Source: Eupeodes corollae
Taxonomy: Eukaryota > Arthropoda > Insecta > Diptera > Syrphidae
Direction of reading: 5' to 3'
Length of the DNA: 64,000 nt
Assembly (NCBI RefSeq): GCF_945859685.1
Contig: NC_079147.1
Location: 129,884,788-129,948,787 of the forward strand
Every line of letters begins with the position of its first letter. Position 1 is the first letter of the stretch. Below are positions 1 through 11,300 of the stretch, in pieces. Position numbers and translations under genes: made by a program. A model generated the notes under the pieces. It ran no database searches and was not told the DNA's origin. It saw nothing but the letters and a program-made list of their open reading frames with translations.

Positions 1-40
1 TATTTGATTTCGATCTAATATGTATTTGTTATATTCTTAC

Positions 41-185
41 CAACAAAATTTAAAAAGTTATCACTCAGCGCCCAACAGCCATCATCTTCGATCAAATATT
101 GATGTAATTCTTCCATAGCAATTTCCTCTTCTTTGTATATTTTTCCATCTAGAAGTTTAACAAGACTTTCCAACTCTGTTTTGAC
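41..185 (-). CDS. internal exon of an unidentified host gene
   Basis: On the minus strand this 145-nt stretch is open. It follows a pyrimidine-rich acceptor ending TTTGTCAG and is followed by a GTAAGA donor. It encodes 48 codons plus one base of an acidic, probably helical segment that includes KEEEIAMEEL and then DDGCWALSDN. The composition is like a conserved globular protein and unlike the transposon proteins around it. I do not recognise the family. Its upstream partner is probably the exon at 15866-15952: that exon ends in phase 0 and this one starts in phase 0, giving a smooth join across a 15.7-kb intron. The gene continues beyond the left edge of the window. Codon choice is A/T-rich like the Npl4 exons. 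The exon call rests on both splice sites and sequence character; its function is unknown. Confidence 0.55.
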
Positions 186-1797
186 CTGACAAAAAAAAAG
201 GTTTTTTACATTTATAAAAATATCTGAATTTTTTAACGGTATATATTTTGTTATTATTAATCAGATTGTTATTTGTACGCTTGTAGAAAAACTAAAATCA
301 TACTGTTTGTGTATGTTATTGCTTTATGTCAACAATTTTTTAAGCAATGGACGCCAATATTTCAGGTACTATTAAGGCACTACGGCCATTTTTATTAAAT
401 TAATTGGTAGTCCGATAAAACTAAATACTAGTGGAAAGCTAACTTATACATCCCAAAAAATTACTTAAAATTTCTTTTCTTTTGGACCGGAGCAAACAAA
501 TTTTAGAAAAGGCTAAAGGGGCTCAAGTACAATATTTTGCAGACAACTTAAAAAGTATATTTTTTTTGAAAAAGTTGTTTGGTACACATTGAGCTCATCT
601 AATTCTACACAAAAAAGGATTTTTTTGTTTTATGTCGAAAGGAATGTTCCTTATTAGTAAAGAAAAAAATTCCGATACCCCTTGGCAAACCCTTAAATCT
701 TGAAATAAATAATTTATTTTATTTTTATTTACTGATTCTCACGAAATGTATTTTTTCACAACATGATCTTAGGGCATCCTTCAAGCAGTACATCTAATTA
801 ATGATATTTTAATAACGCTGTTTTTGTTGTCAAATAGTTCTTAAGCTATCGAAACGCCATTTTTTAATCAAGATGGCGGAAGAAAAACGTTGGCTCTTTC
901 TGTGGTATCTCAAATGCCTTTTATTGTTTTTTATTTTTTAGATTATGATTTAGATTTTGTGGTACCGTGGTAAAGTGAAATAAAGCTAAATAGGTTTCAT
1001 TTCACTTTCAACGGTGTGGTTTGTCATTAATGCAAGGCAACTTTGCATACACTCAACCTCGCACCTACTCCAAATCCTATAGTGTGCCAAGCAGGAGGGT
1101 TGGCGGGAGCCAGCTTCATATTACATATATATATATTGCATACACTTTGAGATAATTATGAAAACAAAATTTTTTGACCACCTTAAATATAAGAACATAG
1201 TAACATGACACATGTCATTAGTATTTAACAACTCATCTGACAAGTGGTTTGTGTATGAACTAGAAGTAAACTTACATTTTCTTTGTATACTTGGCATTAA
1301 ATTAATATTTAAAATTAATTTTACAACCACAAAAGGCAATAATCAAAATGAGTGAGAGCGGAAAATGCTCCCAATTATGCGATTACATGATTGACTCCAC
1401 GATGTGTTATGTTAACTGTCATACAATACAATACAATGCAAATTAAAGCTCAATCAAAGTTCTTAATAAAAATAAAGGAATTTATTATTTTTATGTGAAG
1501 TGCAATAATTTGGCTGATTAGCCTTGTTATTCGTCGTCGTCACCCACTATCTATTACGACTATCATTCAAAGTTTGCAAAAACAGTTGAATCAACTAATT
1601 GATAAAGCTGTTGATACTTCGAATTGCGGGGTAAACAAACAAGGAGCATTACATGTAAAAGGAAAGAACTGGACATTTCAATGCTGTCGTTGGTATTTTT
1701 ATACTTAACAATAGAATTGCTAGAAATGTTCGTAGTATGAACTTCCCTTTAAGTGCCGAAGTTCATATCTGGATTTTAATATAACTGATAATTTTAT
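186..1797. other. intronic, no gene seen
   Basis: AT-rich sequence in the proposed long intron of the minus-strand gene. I see only short open frames without family resemblance and homopolymer runs. No element ends could be defined. Confidence 0.5.
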
Positions 1798-3345
1798 TAA
1801 CTTCCCTTAGGAAGTTATTGTAATGGGTCCGATTTGTCAAATTGAAAATTTTGACATTTCTCGACGTTTCAAGGTCCATACAGTCGAAATAAAAGATTTT
1901 TAGAAAGAATTCTGTGCGTGCGTGTGTACGTACGTTCGTACGTCTGTACGTTCGCGACGTTTTTTTCGTCCTCCATAGCTCAAGAAATAGAAGCGATATC
2001 GGGTTCAAATAAATTTTGTTATACAGATAATAAGGCAGAAAGATGCAGAAAGGGCTCTCAGGACAATTGCGTGGGTGTGTTTTTTTACCATAGCAGTTTG
2101 AAAAAAGGTGAACATTTTGGTTAACCCTAAATATCTTACGAACCAAAAACGCTAGAGACTTGAATTAAATTTTATATAATAAACTGTAATGTGATACTAA
2201 ACAAGTTTATTTTTTGGAAAAATTCAATTTAACGGTTTTTTTTATAAATCGAAAAAACTAAAAAAAAATTTGTCACCTCCAAAATTTTAAGACTTTAATA
2301 TGATTTCATCTCCAAAACAATTTTGTGCAACGAAGAATAATGTTTTTGACATCTGATCAAATTTTGAGAAAAATCTAATTGACAGTTTTTTTATAAAAAA
2401 TAAAAATAAAAAAAAACATTACTCAAAATTGGTAAAAATTGAATATCGATGCAAATATCTTTTCACAAACTTGAAATTTGGGCTTCAATCTTAATTTATC
2501 TTATAAATTTTGAGAAAAATTGAATTGACAGTTTTTTTACAAAAAATTAAAAACCGAAAAAATTGACAAAAGTTGGTAAAAAATGATTTTCGACTCAAAT
2601 ATCTTTTCAAAAATTTGAGATAATAGCTTCTTATTAATTTTTGCTTATAAGAAATATTGTTTTCAACATTAGGACAAAGTTTCAGAAAAATCGAATCGAC
2701 AGTTTTTTACAAAAAAAAACCTAAAAAAAAATATATAAAAGTTGGTAAAAATTGATTTTCGACTCAAATATCTTTTCAAAAATTGTAGCTATTGGCTTCA
2801 AACTAATTTTATCTTATGAAAAATATTGTTTTCGACATTCAGTAAAATTTTGAAAAATCAAATTCACAGTTTTTGTACAAAAAATTAAAAACATAAAAAA
2901 ATTAACAAAAGATGGGAAAAATTGATTTTCGACTCAAATATCTTTTCAAAAATTGTAGCTATTGGCTTCAAACTAATTTTTTCTTATAAGAAATATTGTT
3001 TTCAACATTCGATAAAATTTTGAAAAAAATCGAATTGAAAGTTTTTTTTTACAAAAAATAAAACTCGAAAAAAAAACAATACTAAAACTTGGTAAAAATT
3101 TACTTTGGACTCAAATAGCTTTTCAAAAATTAAAAATATTGGCTTCAAACTTATTTTATTTCACAGAAAATATTGTTTTCGATATTCAGTATTTTTTATA
3201 TAAAAATCCAACAGTCCGTTTTTCATAAAAAAAAGTACGCAAATTTGGTAAAAATTGATACGAGTACATATAGACAAACTGTTAAGCAAGACAAATCGAC
3301 AGACGGGATGGGAAGTTATCAGTGTGGGTCACATCCCACCCTCTT
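1798..3345 (+). repeat. dispersed repeat element with internal tandem units
   Basis: It opens with a short palindrome (AACTTCCCTTAGGAAGTT), followed by a CGTACGTTCGTACG-rich stretch at about 1915-1960. Its 3' end reads GACAGACGGGATGGGAAGTT and then a GTGTGGGTC...CATCCC motif. The same 3' block recurs at 50921-50985 and, in reverse, at 63925-63970. The middle (about 2230-3230) repeats a unit of roughly 145-170 bp seven times, each holding a GACAGTTTTTTTACAAAA-like core followed by TTGGTAAAAATTGATTTTCG. No transposase is encoded; the open frames across it look fortuitous. It is probably a non-autonomous DNA element. The class is unknown. Confidence 0.6.
2230..3230 (+). repeat. degenerate tandem array, unit about 145-170 bp
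   Basis: Cores of the type GACAGTTTTTTTACAAAA start near 2233, 2382, 2526, 2697, 2865, 3035 and 3210. Between cores the phrases GGTAAAAATTGATTTTCG, CAAATATCTTTTCAAAAATT and ATATTGTTTTCGACATTC recur in the same order. The units are diverged, so the array is old. Confidence 0.65.
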
Positions 3346-3516
3346 TTTTTAAATGGGGAGTATCTTGAAAATAATTATTCATTAAGAGATTGATTGAGTT
3401 GGGAGTAAATAATTCTGCTCTCTGACTGTTTATAGTGTTTCTCCAACAAAGTCTTCGTGATTTCGAGATAATTGTTTGTACTTGCAATTTGCACAAACTT
3501 ACCGTCTTCTAAGTTT

Positions 3517-5023
3517 AGGCATTGACAGCAGTAGTGGCGTAACCATCATTTTTTTTTTAATTTTGAGTTTATTACACTAACATGACCAAAATTAAATTTT
3601 CTTTCTATGCAGAAGTGGCTTAACTCATATTTGTTTATAAACTTACACAAAATTGTTGAAACATTGTTTCTGCGCGCAATTTCTCGTAGGACAGAAATGG
3701 CGTAACGCGCTTACGCAACTTCTGCATTATGCATTTTTTTTAATTAGTCAATTCCAAACACATACGCCATTTTGCACCAAAAATGTACAGTAAGCTAAAT
3801 CAAACATGAACTGCATCTTAGAAAAGTGGAGTCGGCTAGAAATGGCATTAAAGATGATCTTATGAAAACCAGAGTAAATCTAATAATTAGATATACTCTG
3901 ATGAAAACCTTACCAACTCCAGTCATTTCAAGGGGTGTTTGAGTCGGTGGAATCAAGAGGTCCCCGAGAAACTGGGAGAGGCTTATTGTATTATATTAAA
4001 CATTTTGTGAGTATCTCAAATTAAACTATGTACACTGACCAGTGGGGTGGGCAAAACAGGAATATTAAGATTTGAGTTTTGTGCCGATATATTGTTTCGC
4101 ATAGTGACTTGTGAATAAAATTGATAACAAATTTCTATTGATTGGCTTCTCTTACTTACCTTGTGATCAAGACTTTGGTCTTATCCAAAAGCAAAATAAA
4201 TATTTAAAAGGCATTTTTGGCCCTATGGACTGGTATAAGCAAGGTTATAGCAACGGCAAGAAAGAAGGATCCATTTGAAATTATGGTTATGGATTGATAT
4301 TTGATGTTTTGAACGAAAAAATTTTACAAAAATATAACAAATCCAAAGATTAATGTTAAAAAAGGGAAATTGGAATAGCTTCAATTTTTGAAAGAGACCC
4401 CCTTTAATAAATCTAAGAAGAACAGCAATAGCGAAGACGTGCTTTTTAAAACTGTGACAAAAAGAACATCTGCATTAACCACAGATCTCGATTTTCTGTT
4501 TCCAAAAGGAAATATCGTAAGTGAAGCGAAAAAGAAAGATTAACTCCATTTATTAAATTGTATCCCCCCGAGTTACCAGGACTTTTATAAGAACTTGACA
4601 ATTGTTTCTACAGACAGAGACGTTAGCTTAGTTGAATACGTAGATGAGGATGCAGAGTGATAGTTTCATAGCAGTCTTAACTTAAAACTTGTAACTATTT
4701 TGTACTTAGAAAGTTATAATAAAAAAATGTAATAACTTGTATTTTTAATTATTGGTGTAACCAACTTACTTTTTTAAAATTATTTCTGTATCTAGAAAGC
4801 AGAAGTGATGTAAGCTACATAAAATCCAGTACATCACACATTTACAGACAAGATTAAGATCTAAGATAGAAGATATTCCACCAGATATGTTATAGCCAAA
4901 GTGTATTAGCCGTTATTTTTAATAGAAACCCGATAATAAACAAATGATTTTCTTTAATTTTTTTAACCGTGGTTTTCTCAATTATTGCAATCTGGGGTTA
5001 CGCCACTTCTGCTCCCAATGCCT
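3517..5023. mobile_element. DNA transposon with 28-bp TIRs, class unassigned
   Basis: The left end (3517-3544, AGGCATTGACAGCAGTAGTG then GCGTAACC) is matched in inverted orientation at 4996-5023, with only a few mismatches. Copies of the subterminal motif AGAAGTGGCGTAA recur inside, near 3610, 3695 and 4798. A plus-strand relic at about 4130-4270 reads SYLPCDQDFGLIQKQ and then a GPMDWY motif. This resembles the D-containing end of DDE-type domains in uncharacterised insect transposon proteins. Stops and frame changes break the rest. The TIRs and subterminal repeats are seen directly; the superfamily is not settled. Confidence 0.6.
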
Positions 5024-6079
5024 CAGTTCATCTAACAGTTTCGTAGTTCTTGAAAAAGTGCGGATGATTTTTTTCTAGCATTCATAAATTCTTTGAGTCT
5101 CGTCCCCAATGTAGTTGTGTACGTTTCTATTATTATCGTTGATTGTATAATTTTAAAACAAAATAAACCAAATACTTGGAACATAATAGACCGGCCCCTT
5201 TCTCTTCTTAATTTAATTAAATCAATACGTAGTTAATTCCACGCCGGCGCCGTGTAAACAAGGAATTGGCAAATAGAAAAGTGATAACAGAGTGAAATAG
5301 GTAAAATTTCTCTCCCTTCCCTCCACCTGACACATTCATATACATACAAGCTTAATCGTTGTAGACATTGGGCACGGTTTTTCTTTGCATACATAGTGTG
5401 TACAACAATTGAGCTCATGTGTTTTTGGTTAACCAGGATTAGTAGGTACATTATTTTATGCTTTATTTACTTATTAATTAATTAACGGGATTTTGTAGTT
5501 ATCACCATCAAAAAACATAAAAAAGTAGTTTTGGTAATTTTCGATTTTATCAAAAACTAGAAGATATAGAACCATGCGGTTTTTTTGTGTTCGATTCACA
5601 ATTGATATTTGCATGGTGCAAATTTATGCTAATTTACAATTCCGTTTCAAAACTTTAAAAACAATGGGTCTAAACTTTTTCCTCAAGTTTTTCATGAAAA
5701 TTTGGACTTTGAATAGAAATTTCTCAAAAACCACTGACATGAGTAATTTAACTTAAATAGTGGATTATAGAAAAATCTTCTGGCTTTCAAATGCAGTATA
5801 ATACTTTATTGTAAGCGTTGCCATTGTTTTTAAATTTTTTTTCAATTTACTTAATTTCTTCTTTAAGAGCCCTTACCTCCTAAACGGGGAGAGATAGACG
5901 CCCCCTCCGATAGTGAAAAGTGCTTGTTTTAACCCTTCTACACAATTCCTTTTCAAAATCTTGGCACCCAAGTTATCGAACTCGTACCATTACAGGGGTA
6001 AGTATATTTATGTATATGTGTGAATTAGAAAATAACTGTTTATAATGTTTTTAAATGTTTTTACATAATGTTTTGTGTT
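5024..6079. other. no gene seen
   Basis: AT-rich spacer. The short open frames here have no recognisable motif, and no repeat ends were found. Confidence 0.45.
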
Positions 6080-6083
6080 CTTT

Positions 6084-6290
6084 TTAATTTCTTTTCATAT
6101 TAGGTTGTTTCAGCATAAGCCTGTCCCAAGATCTTCCATCTTTTCGTTCAAGTTGTTCTCGCCAGTAAAGTGTACATGCGGCCCGTTTGAGTTGTCCTCC
6201 TACATTACTCTTTGCATCTAGTGGTACCCATTCCGTAGACAGCTTCGTCCAACGGTCATCAGAGAGGTGCATAATACATATTATGTGCCT
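6084..6290 (-). pseudogene. C-terminal fragment of a LINE reverse transcriptase
   Basis: A 62-codon minus-strand frame contains DDRWTKLSTEWVPLDAK and, further on, YWREQLERKDGRSWDRLM. The pattern RWT..(x)..EW.P.D.K followed by a W.R...DR..W block is the C-terminal signature of the endonuclease-reverse transcriptase proteins common in insect genomes (RTE-like or related LINEs). No catalytic domain survives next to it, so this is a truncated relic. A catalytic-region fragment of the same general type lies at 58740-58980. Confidence 0.45.
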
Positions 6291-6651
6291 CCCATTCCCA
6301 TTTAAGTTTTCGAATTATAAAACGTACATCTTTAAAATTAGTTTGCAGTTTTAAGGACGTATGGTTGATTTGTTGGTAGATGCGAACGTTTAAAATTGCT
6401 CTTTTAAACGGTTTGACCTCCGTTTCAGCATTTTTAGTAATTTACCAAATTTGGCATTGGTAGGACTTGTTTTGTTTAAAATATTTAAATTAAGAAGATG
6501 CTTAATGTTCCAGAATTGTTTCCATGCGTTTTTCATTCGATGTCTTATGTATTTTATTTCTCTATCTTTGAACGAAATAATTTGACCAATGTTAATATAG
6601 TTGTCAGCTTATTCGAGTTAGCTTAGTGCGACCGTCACTAGCCAAATCAGC

Positions 6652-6885
6652 ATAACAACATAAAATCATAAGTTCCCACGATTGTGGGTATTGTTTTACA
6701 GACAACGGTGCATTGATGTGAATGCATGAATACGCACGCCGTTAGGTGCAGTGTTAGGGAATTTATTTTAAGTGTGGCAGTTCAATTTTATATCAAGTAC
6801 AATAAAGAATTATAATTATAACGATTAAAACGAAATAAGTATTTTATTCGAAAAGTAAGTCGAACCATTGGGCCAACCCTTCAGG
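6652..6885 (+). repeat. 5' LTR of a gypsy-type element
   Basis: This segment matches the block starting at 12298: CATAAAATCATAAGTT, CCACGAT, GACAACGGTG, GTGAATGCA.GAATAC and GTTAGGGAATT follow in the same order in both. The pair flanks gag-pol remnants, so it is read as the two LTRs of one element. A polyadenylation-type AATAAA lies at 6801-6806. The LTR end is approximate; I could not identify a clear primer-binding site. Confidence 0.6.
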
Positions 6886-7411
6886 AAAACATGGGGATAA
6901 TTTGTATGGCTAAAGGATACGACGGTGATGGTGATCGTTCCATTAGAAGGCTGCTTGCGGCTAAGCGGGAATAAAACGACACCTCCCACGCAACACGATT
7001 CCTTGGAAATCCTATTATTCGGTCGGCCTTGGGAAGTACTACAACTAAAACTTTGTACTTGTCTTTAACAGAAGATATTGCTTATAATATAGAAAGAATT
7101 GAGAAAAACTAAATGAAAGGTAAAATAAGAAGAAAACAAAATTATGTTCATTGTGTGATTGAGAAAAACTTTTCATGAAAAATTAAAAAAAAAAAATTGA
7201 TATTAAATTTTAATTTAAATAAAGGTTTTGACCTTAATTTATAGACATGGCTAAACATTCTCCTGAATAGCACCGTCACACTAGTGATAGGGCGTTGTGA
7301 ATAAAAAAAATAATGAAATGAAACATATACAATGATTTAAAAGTAAGTAATCGCTTTACTGCTAATCATGTGAATCATATTTTATTATTAACAGAAATCT
7401 ATTTTATTATC
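6886..7411. other. leader or flank sequence, no gene seen
   Basis: Lies between the 5' LTR and the Helitron fragment. I see no conserved protein frame here. It may be part of the LTR element's leader or the 3' flank of the Helitron remnant. Confidence 0.35.
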
Positions 7412-8165
7412 ATTATAGTGCCATGTGATATACGATGTTTTTTGTTTGATTACTTGGCGCATAGGAAAATAAATCTGATGGTTTTCTAACACGGGAACAG
7501 GTAACATACAATTTACCATGTGAGAAACATGGGTTTTCTAGATTACTACCAAAAACACTTAATGATTGTTCCTGGGACTTGTTTATGGTCATAGCAAAAG
7601 CAAGCCGCACTGGAAACTGTAGTCGTTTAAACTCAAATGGCACATCAGTCGGAATCATTGGGATGTGCGGTATAAGAAGAACCTCTCCTTTATACTTTCC
7701 TCGCGATGTTTAGTAAATTTTTTTTATCACTATCCATGTACAAATGCAAAGACGTGGTTGGTTGATTTTTCGCAACATTATATCTATTGATCTAACCTTT
7801 AATTGAAGATTGTGAGGTGGCAATGCTGGCAACTCCACATAGTTTAAAAATTCCGGTGGATAAATGTCATCATCTTGGCTAGTAGCCGAATCAACTGAAT
7901 TATATATCCTCGATTCACCTGTAATTTTTTCTTGAATTTTGAAATTCAATTCATTTACATGTATGTATGTTTTTTGAAGCCAATATAGCTCGTTCGCTCA
8001 ACTAATCATGGTTTCCGTAATTTTGAGAAACATCTGGAAACATCTTCTGAATAAGTTCGTCTTTTGATTGCGTTAACTGCCAAAAACTTTGAGGAAAGTT
8101 AATGCAGCCAGTCAGCATGTCTATAGGAAATTTGCAATTACCAATTTCAGCATTTTGCTGAAAGA
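7412..8165 (-). pseudogene. Helitron Pif1-like helicase, C-terminal fragment
   Basis: Read on the minus strand from 8165 downwards, the fragment carries GCINFPQSFWQLTQSKDELI, NYGNHD, LSERAILASKN, NELNFKIQEKI, LPPHNLQLKVRS and then PFEFKRLQFPVRLAFAMTIN with KSQEQSLSVFG and LYVTCSRVRKPSDLF. This is the C-terminal third of a Pif1-type (SF1B) helicase as found in the Rep-Hel protein of Helitrons, which moves by rolling-circle replication. The rolling-circle nuclease and N-terminal helicase motifs are absent. A stop replaces the residue before LSERAI, and there is at least one frame change near 7700, so this is a pseudogene fragment. The canonical helicase phrase INKAQGQS reads INKSQEQS here. It interrupts the LTR element in opposite orientation. 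Confidence 0.85.
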
Positions 8166-8519
8166 AAAACAACAGCAAATCGACGTCAACACTTTTTTCT
8201 TCTTTTTTTTTAATTTGATATGACTTTAAGTCGAATTCTTTAAGCCGACTACGTTTTAGTTAGAAAGCGTTTTAGTTGGAAAAAAGAAAAGTGCTGTTTT
8301 TATGCTTTTTTCCCGCAGTTATTGGAATTTTTCTCGCAGTAAAAACCATCCTTGAACTTAAACGAACATTTAAAAAAAAGAGTTGGCCAAATTGGTCCAG
8401 GCGTTGTTGAGTTATGCGGTAACCAAAACATTTTGCGATTCATTTTTATATATAAGAAAATTGTAATTGGTGTATGTGAAAAAATGTCATACATAAAAAT
8501 GAAGGGTTTTCATATTGTT

Positions 8520-8797
8520 AAAAATAAATAAATAAATTAGGTAGCGCGACAGACCGTAGAGAACCAGGGCCTAGTGACTAACAACTCTCAATCATTCCTG
8601 TGTGCGAGTACTGCTGTCAGGGATGGAGAGGGCCTAGAGTTTATATGCCGACAAGACAAGAATTACTCTTGGAGAATTTGTCAATCCCTCGCCAGACGCA
8701 GCACCCGTGAAAAACTTTAGATGGCACAGGCAGGGATCGAATCCAAGACCTCTGGCATGACAGTCCAACGCAATAACCATCATGCCACGGGTACTAC
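8520..8797 (-). mobile_element. tRNA-derived SINE, near full length
   Basis: In minus orientation it begins GTACCCGTGGCATGATGG, with a pol III A-box (TGGCATGATGG) and a B-box (TTCGATCCC). It continues through a body also found at 54795-55002 and 56410-56646, and ends in an (ATTT)n tail (positions 8520-8537). The head resembles tRNA-Asp: a GACTGTCATGCCAGAG loop region carries GTC at the anticodon position. Related phrases on both sides (about 8455-8500 and 8812-8870) show it landed in a local duplicated sequence. Confidence 0.75.
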
Positions 8798-9095
8798 CTT
8801 TCACCTTGATATGAAAATAAAAATTGAAATTGGAGTACGTGAAAAAATTTCATACACGAAAATAAAGGGTGTTTACCTTTACCTAGGTAAATTGCAAATT
8901 TGTGTATGTTGGAAAATACTCATACATATTGTGCTGTGTGTAAGTGTGCAAAAAGAAAACCAAATTATTAAATTAAAATATATATATAAAAAAAGGAAGA
9001 AGAAAACATAAGATAATAATTTCCTTTTCTTAAAAAAAAAAATAGTTTGTGCGTACCTGGTGTCTGTTAAGGTAAGCCTTTATTAATATATGTCT

Positions 9096-9600
9096 TTAAA
9101 TAAAACGTGAAAGAAAATATTGTTTGACATAGACTGAATTGCTTAAGAAATTGTTGAATTGTCCTGAGCGGTGAGCAGATTGATAGCTCAACTGAAGGGG
9201 TTCGAGAGGGGAGTTCCAGTTGTGGAAGGGAAAGCAACTTCGACAGCCTTCCCAGCCGTACCTTCTTTCGCTAACTATTTCGAGTTTAGTCACCCAAAGA
9301 CGGAAGCTGATCTTAGAGAAATTAGTAAGCTGCCTGAATATTGATACAGGGGCCAACAAAACACTACAAAAACCTTTTAGAATCATTGAAGATGATACGT
9401 TGAAACAATTGGAGGCTGTTATTGAAAGCAAAAAACAACCTTCATACCATTAAACCGAACTTAAAGATATCAAGACAAGTCAACGTTGTTCTTAATGCGG
9501 ATCTTTCTGACGACGTTAGGCAGGAATTGCAGGAACTAATAGATAAGCACGAATCGCTCTTTAGACTGATTAGTATTAATGAAATAATAGATTCATGAAG
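9096..9600 (+). pseudogene. gypsy-type protease remnant
   Basis: A plus-strand stretch contains CLNIDTGANK at about 9337-9366, the active-site DTGA motif of a retroviral-type aspartic protease. Frame changes occur on both sides. It lies directly upstream of the reverse transcriptase remnant, as expected for gypsy-type pol. Confidence 0.5.
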
Positions 9601-10110
9601 AAATCAGAACTAGAATGGACAAACCCATATACACGAGAAGCTATCAGTATCCAACATCCCTACGACCTTTCGTAGAGGAAGAAATTAAGAATCACCTAGA
9701 GAAAGGGATTCTAAGACCCTCCAAATGTCCCTACAATTCCCTACTCTGGGTCGTTCCTAAAAATCCAAAAGCTAACGGTGAAAAACAATATCGAATGGTC
9801 ATCGACTACGGACGCGTATCCCATACCCGATATAAACGCTTCCATCGCTAGGCTGGGAAACACTAAATATTTAAAATTTCTAGACTTGATTTCAAAATTT
9901 TAACAAAACTCAATGAAACCCCCAGGCATTCCTAAGACAGCCTTTTCCACCATGAATGAAAAGTATGAGTTCTTGAGATTGCCATTCGGTCTCAAAAACG
10001 CTCCAGCCATTTCCAACGCACAATTGATGATGTTCTTAAACCATACCTACATTAAAAAGACCCATTTCATAGAAAGAAATGTTCAAGATAGTTTGGGCAC
10101 TAGATAACCT
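9601..10110 (+). pseudogene. gypsy-type reverse transcriptase remnant
   Basis: The first segment (9615-9851) reads DKPIYTRSYQYP and FVEEEIKNHLEKGILRPSKC, then VVPKNPKANG and YRMVIDYG, the N-terminal fingers of Ty3/gypsy RT. The second (9913-10107) has KTAFSTM...YEFLRLPFGLKNAPA, the block before the catalytic YxDD. A deletion and frame change between them remove the linking region, and the YxDD block itself is missing because the sequence jumps to RNase H. Non-functional. Confidence 0.8.
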
Positions 10111-10119
10111 ATGATCTTA

Positions 10120-10560
10120 TTTATATGGTGCAAAACAAATACAAATATTCACCGACCACCAACCTCCAAAGGAGTATAATTGTGAATTAATTTACAAGCC
10201 AGGAAGATCAAATGTGATAGCAGATGCACTAGCGAAACTTAATATTGTTAACGACCACTCGACGGTCTCAGCAAAAGCTGAAAAAGAATATGAAGTGAAC
10301 GCGTTACACAACACATCCTAAACAGAAACAACTTTCGAACAAACCTTCACTGATGGTAAATCCAAAACTAATACGGCTTTGGAACAGGTTTCCTCTTTAG
10401 GATCACAAGAAGAATCGGCTTCAACTGTATCGGCAAGTGAAACAATGCACAGAGCAAAGCAGGATTTAACGGATCTGGTTACTCATATTGAAGTGGAAGC
10501 ACCTCTGAATGTTTATCGAAACCAAATAATTATCAAGGCTTAAGATAACAAAGTTGATTC
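10120..10560 (+). pseudogene. RNase H end and linker of gypsy-type pol
   Basis: Contains TDHQPPK and then YKPGRSNVIADALAKLN at about 10192-10242, the typical C-terminal end of gypsy RNase H. A low-complexity, acidic linker region follows. Most of the RNase H domain is deleted. Confidence 0.6.
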
Positions 10561-10599
10561 GACCCGGTTACATAACACACTACTTTTCAACCCATATTT

Positions 10600-11300
10600 A
10601 GATATAGTTGCCCTAACAGCCGTCCTCAAGGCCAAACTAAGGCCCAATATAGTTAATTATATAAAAATTCCAGAACTCTGCATGGAACTGCTTCAGAAGG
10701 TCCATTTAGAAACCTATTCAGGCATTAAGATAACACAAAGAATGGTGGAAGATGTCACGGACGAGAATCGAGTCTGGGAACTCATTAATAAGGAGCATAG
10801 GCGAGCACATAGAAATGCTCGAGAGAACAAGGAACAACTCTTTGAATAATACTACTTCCCGAAAATGAATAGCTTAGTAACACGCTATGTAAGGTCCTGT
10901 GACATTTGCCTTAACAATAAGTACGATCGACCCCAATAGTTCAGCATACTATTCCTATTTCTAATCCCTCTTATCCTTGTAAAATATTGCACATGGATAT
11001 TATGGAAATCCAGGGTGAAAACTGTATATCTTGTATCAACAAATTTTCCAAGGTTGCTAAATTATTTCACATTAAGAACAAATCCTCTCTATATCTAAGG
11101 GATAAAGTGATAAAAGTACTTTACTATTTCACAGTCCCAAGGATATTAGTTACACACAATGAAAAAAGTTTTCTCAGCCCTATAATAATTAGCTTTATCA
11201 AAATGCTCGATATAAAAATGTACCCAACACCCTTTAATCGAAACAAGGTTAACGGCCAAGTTGAAAGATTCCATTCTGAGTTTAAGAGCTGAGTTTAAAA
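10600..11300 (+). pseudogene. gypsy-type integrase remnant
   Basis: The zinc-binding HHCC domain is visible at about 10790-10930 (EHRRAHRNARENKEQLFE, YYFPKM, RSCDICLNNKYDR). The catalytic core follows at 10987-11292, with MDIME for the first Asp, THNEKSF where the family has the second Asp (here His), and NGQVERFHSEF containing the Glu. The loss of the second catalytic Asp and internal stops show it is inactive. Confidence 0.75.

Noticed and set aside
1763..2146. 127-codon minus-strand frame with RTYRRTNVRTHAR
   Set aside because: It is the translation of the CGTACGTTCGTACG-rich part of a dispersed repeat; the reading follows the simple repeat and has no protein family.
8721..9011. 96-codon plus-strand frame
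   Set aside because: It runs through the reversed SINE and adjoining repeats; not a gene.
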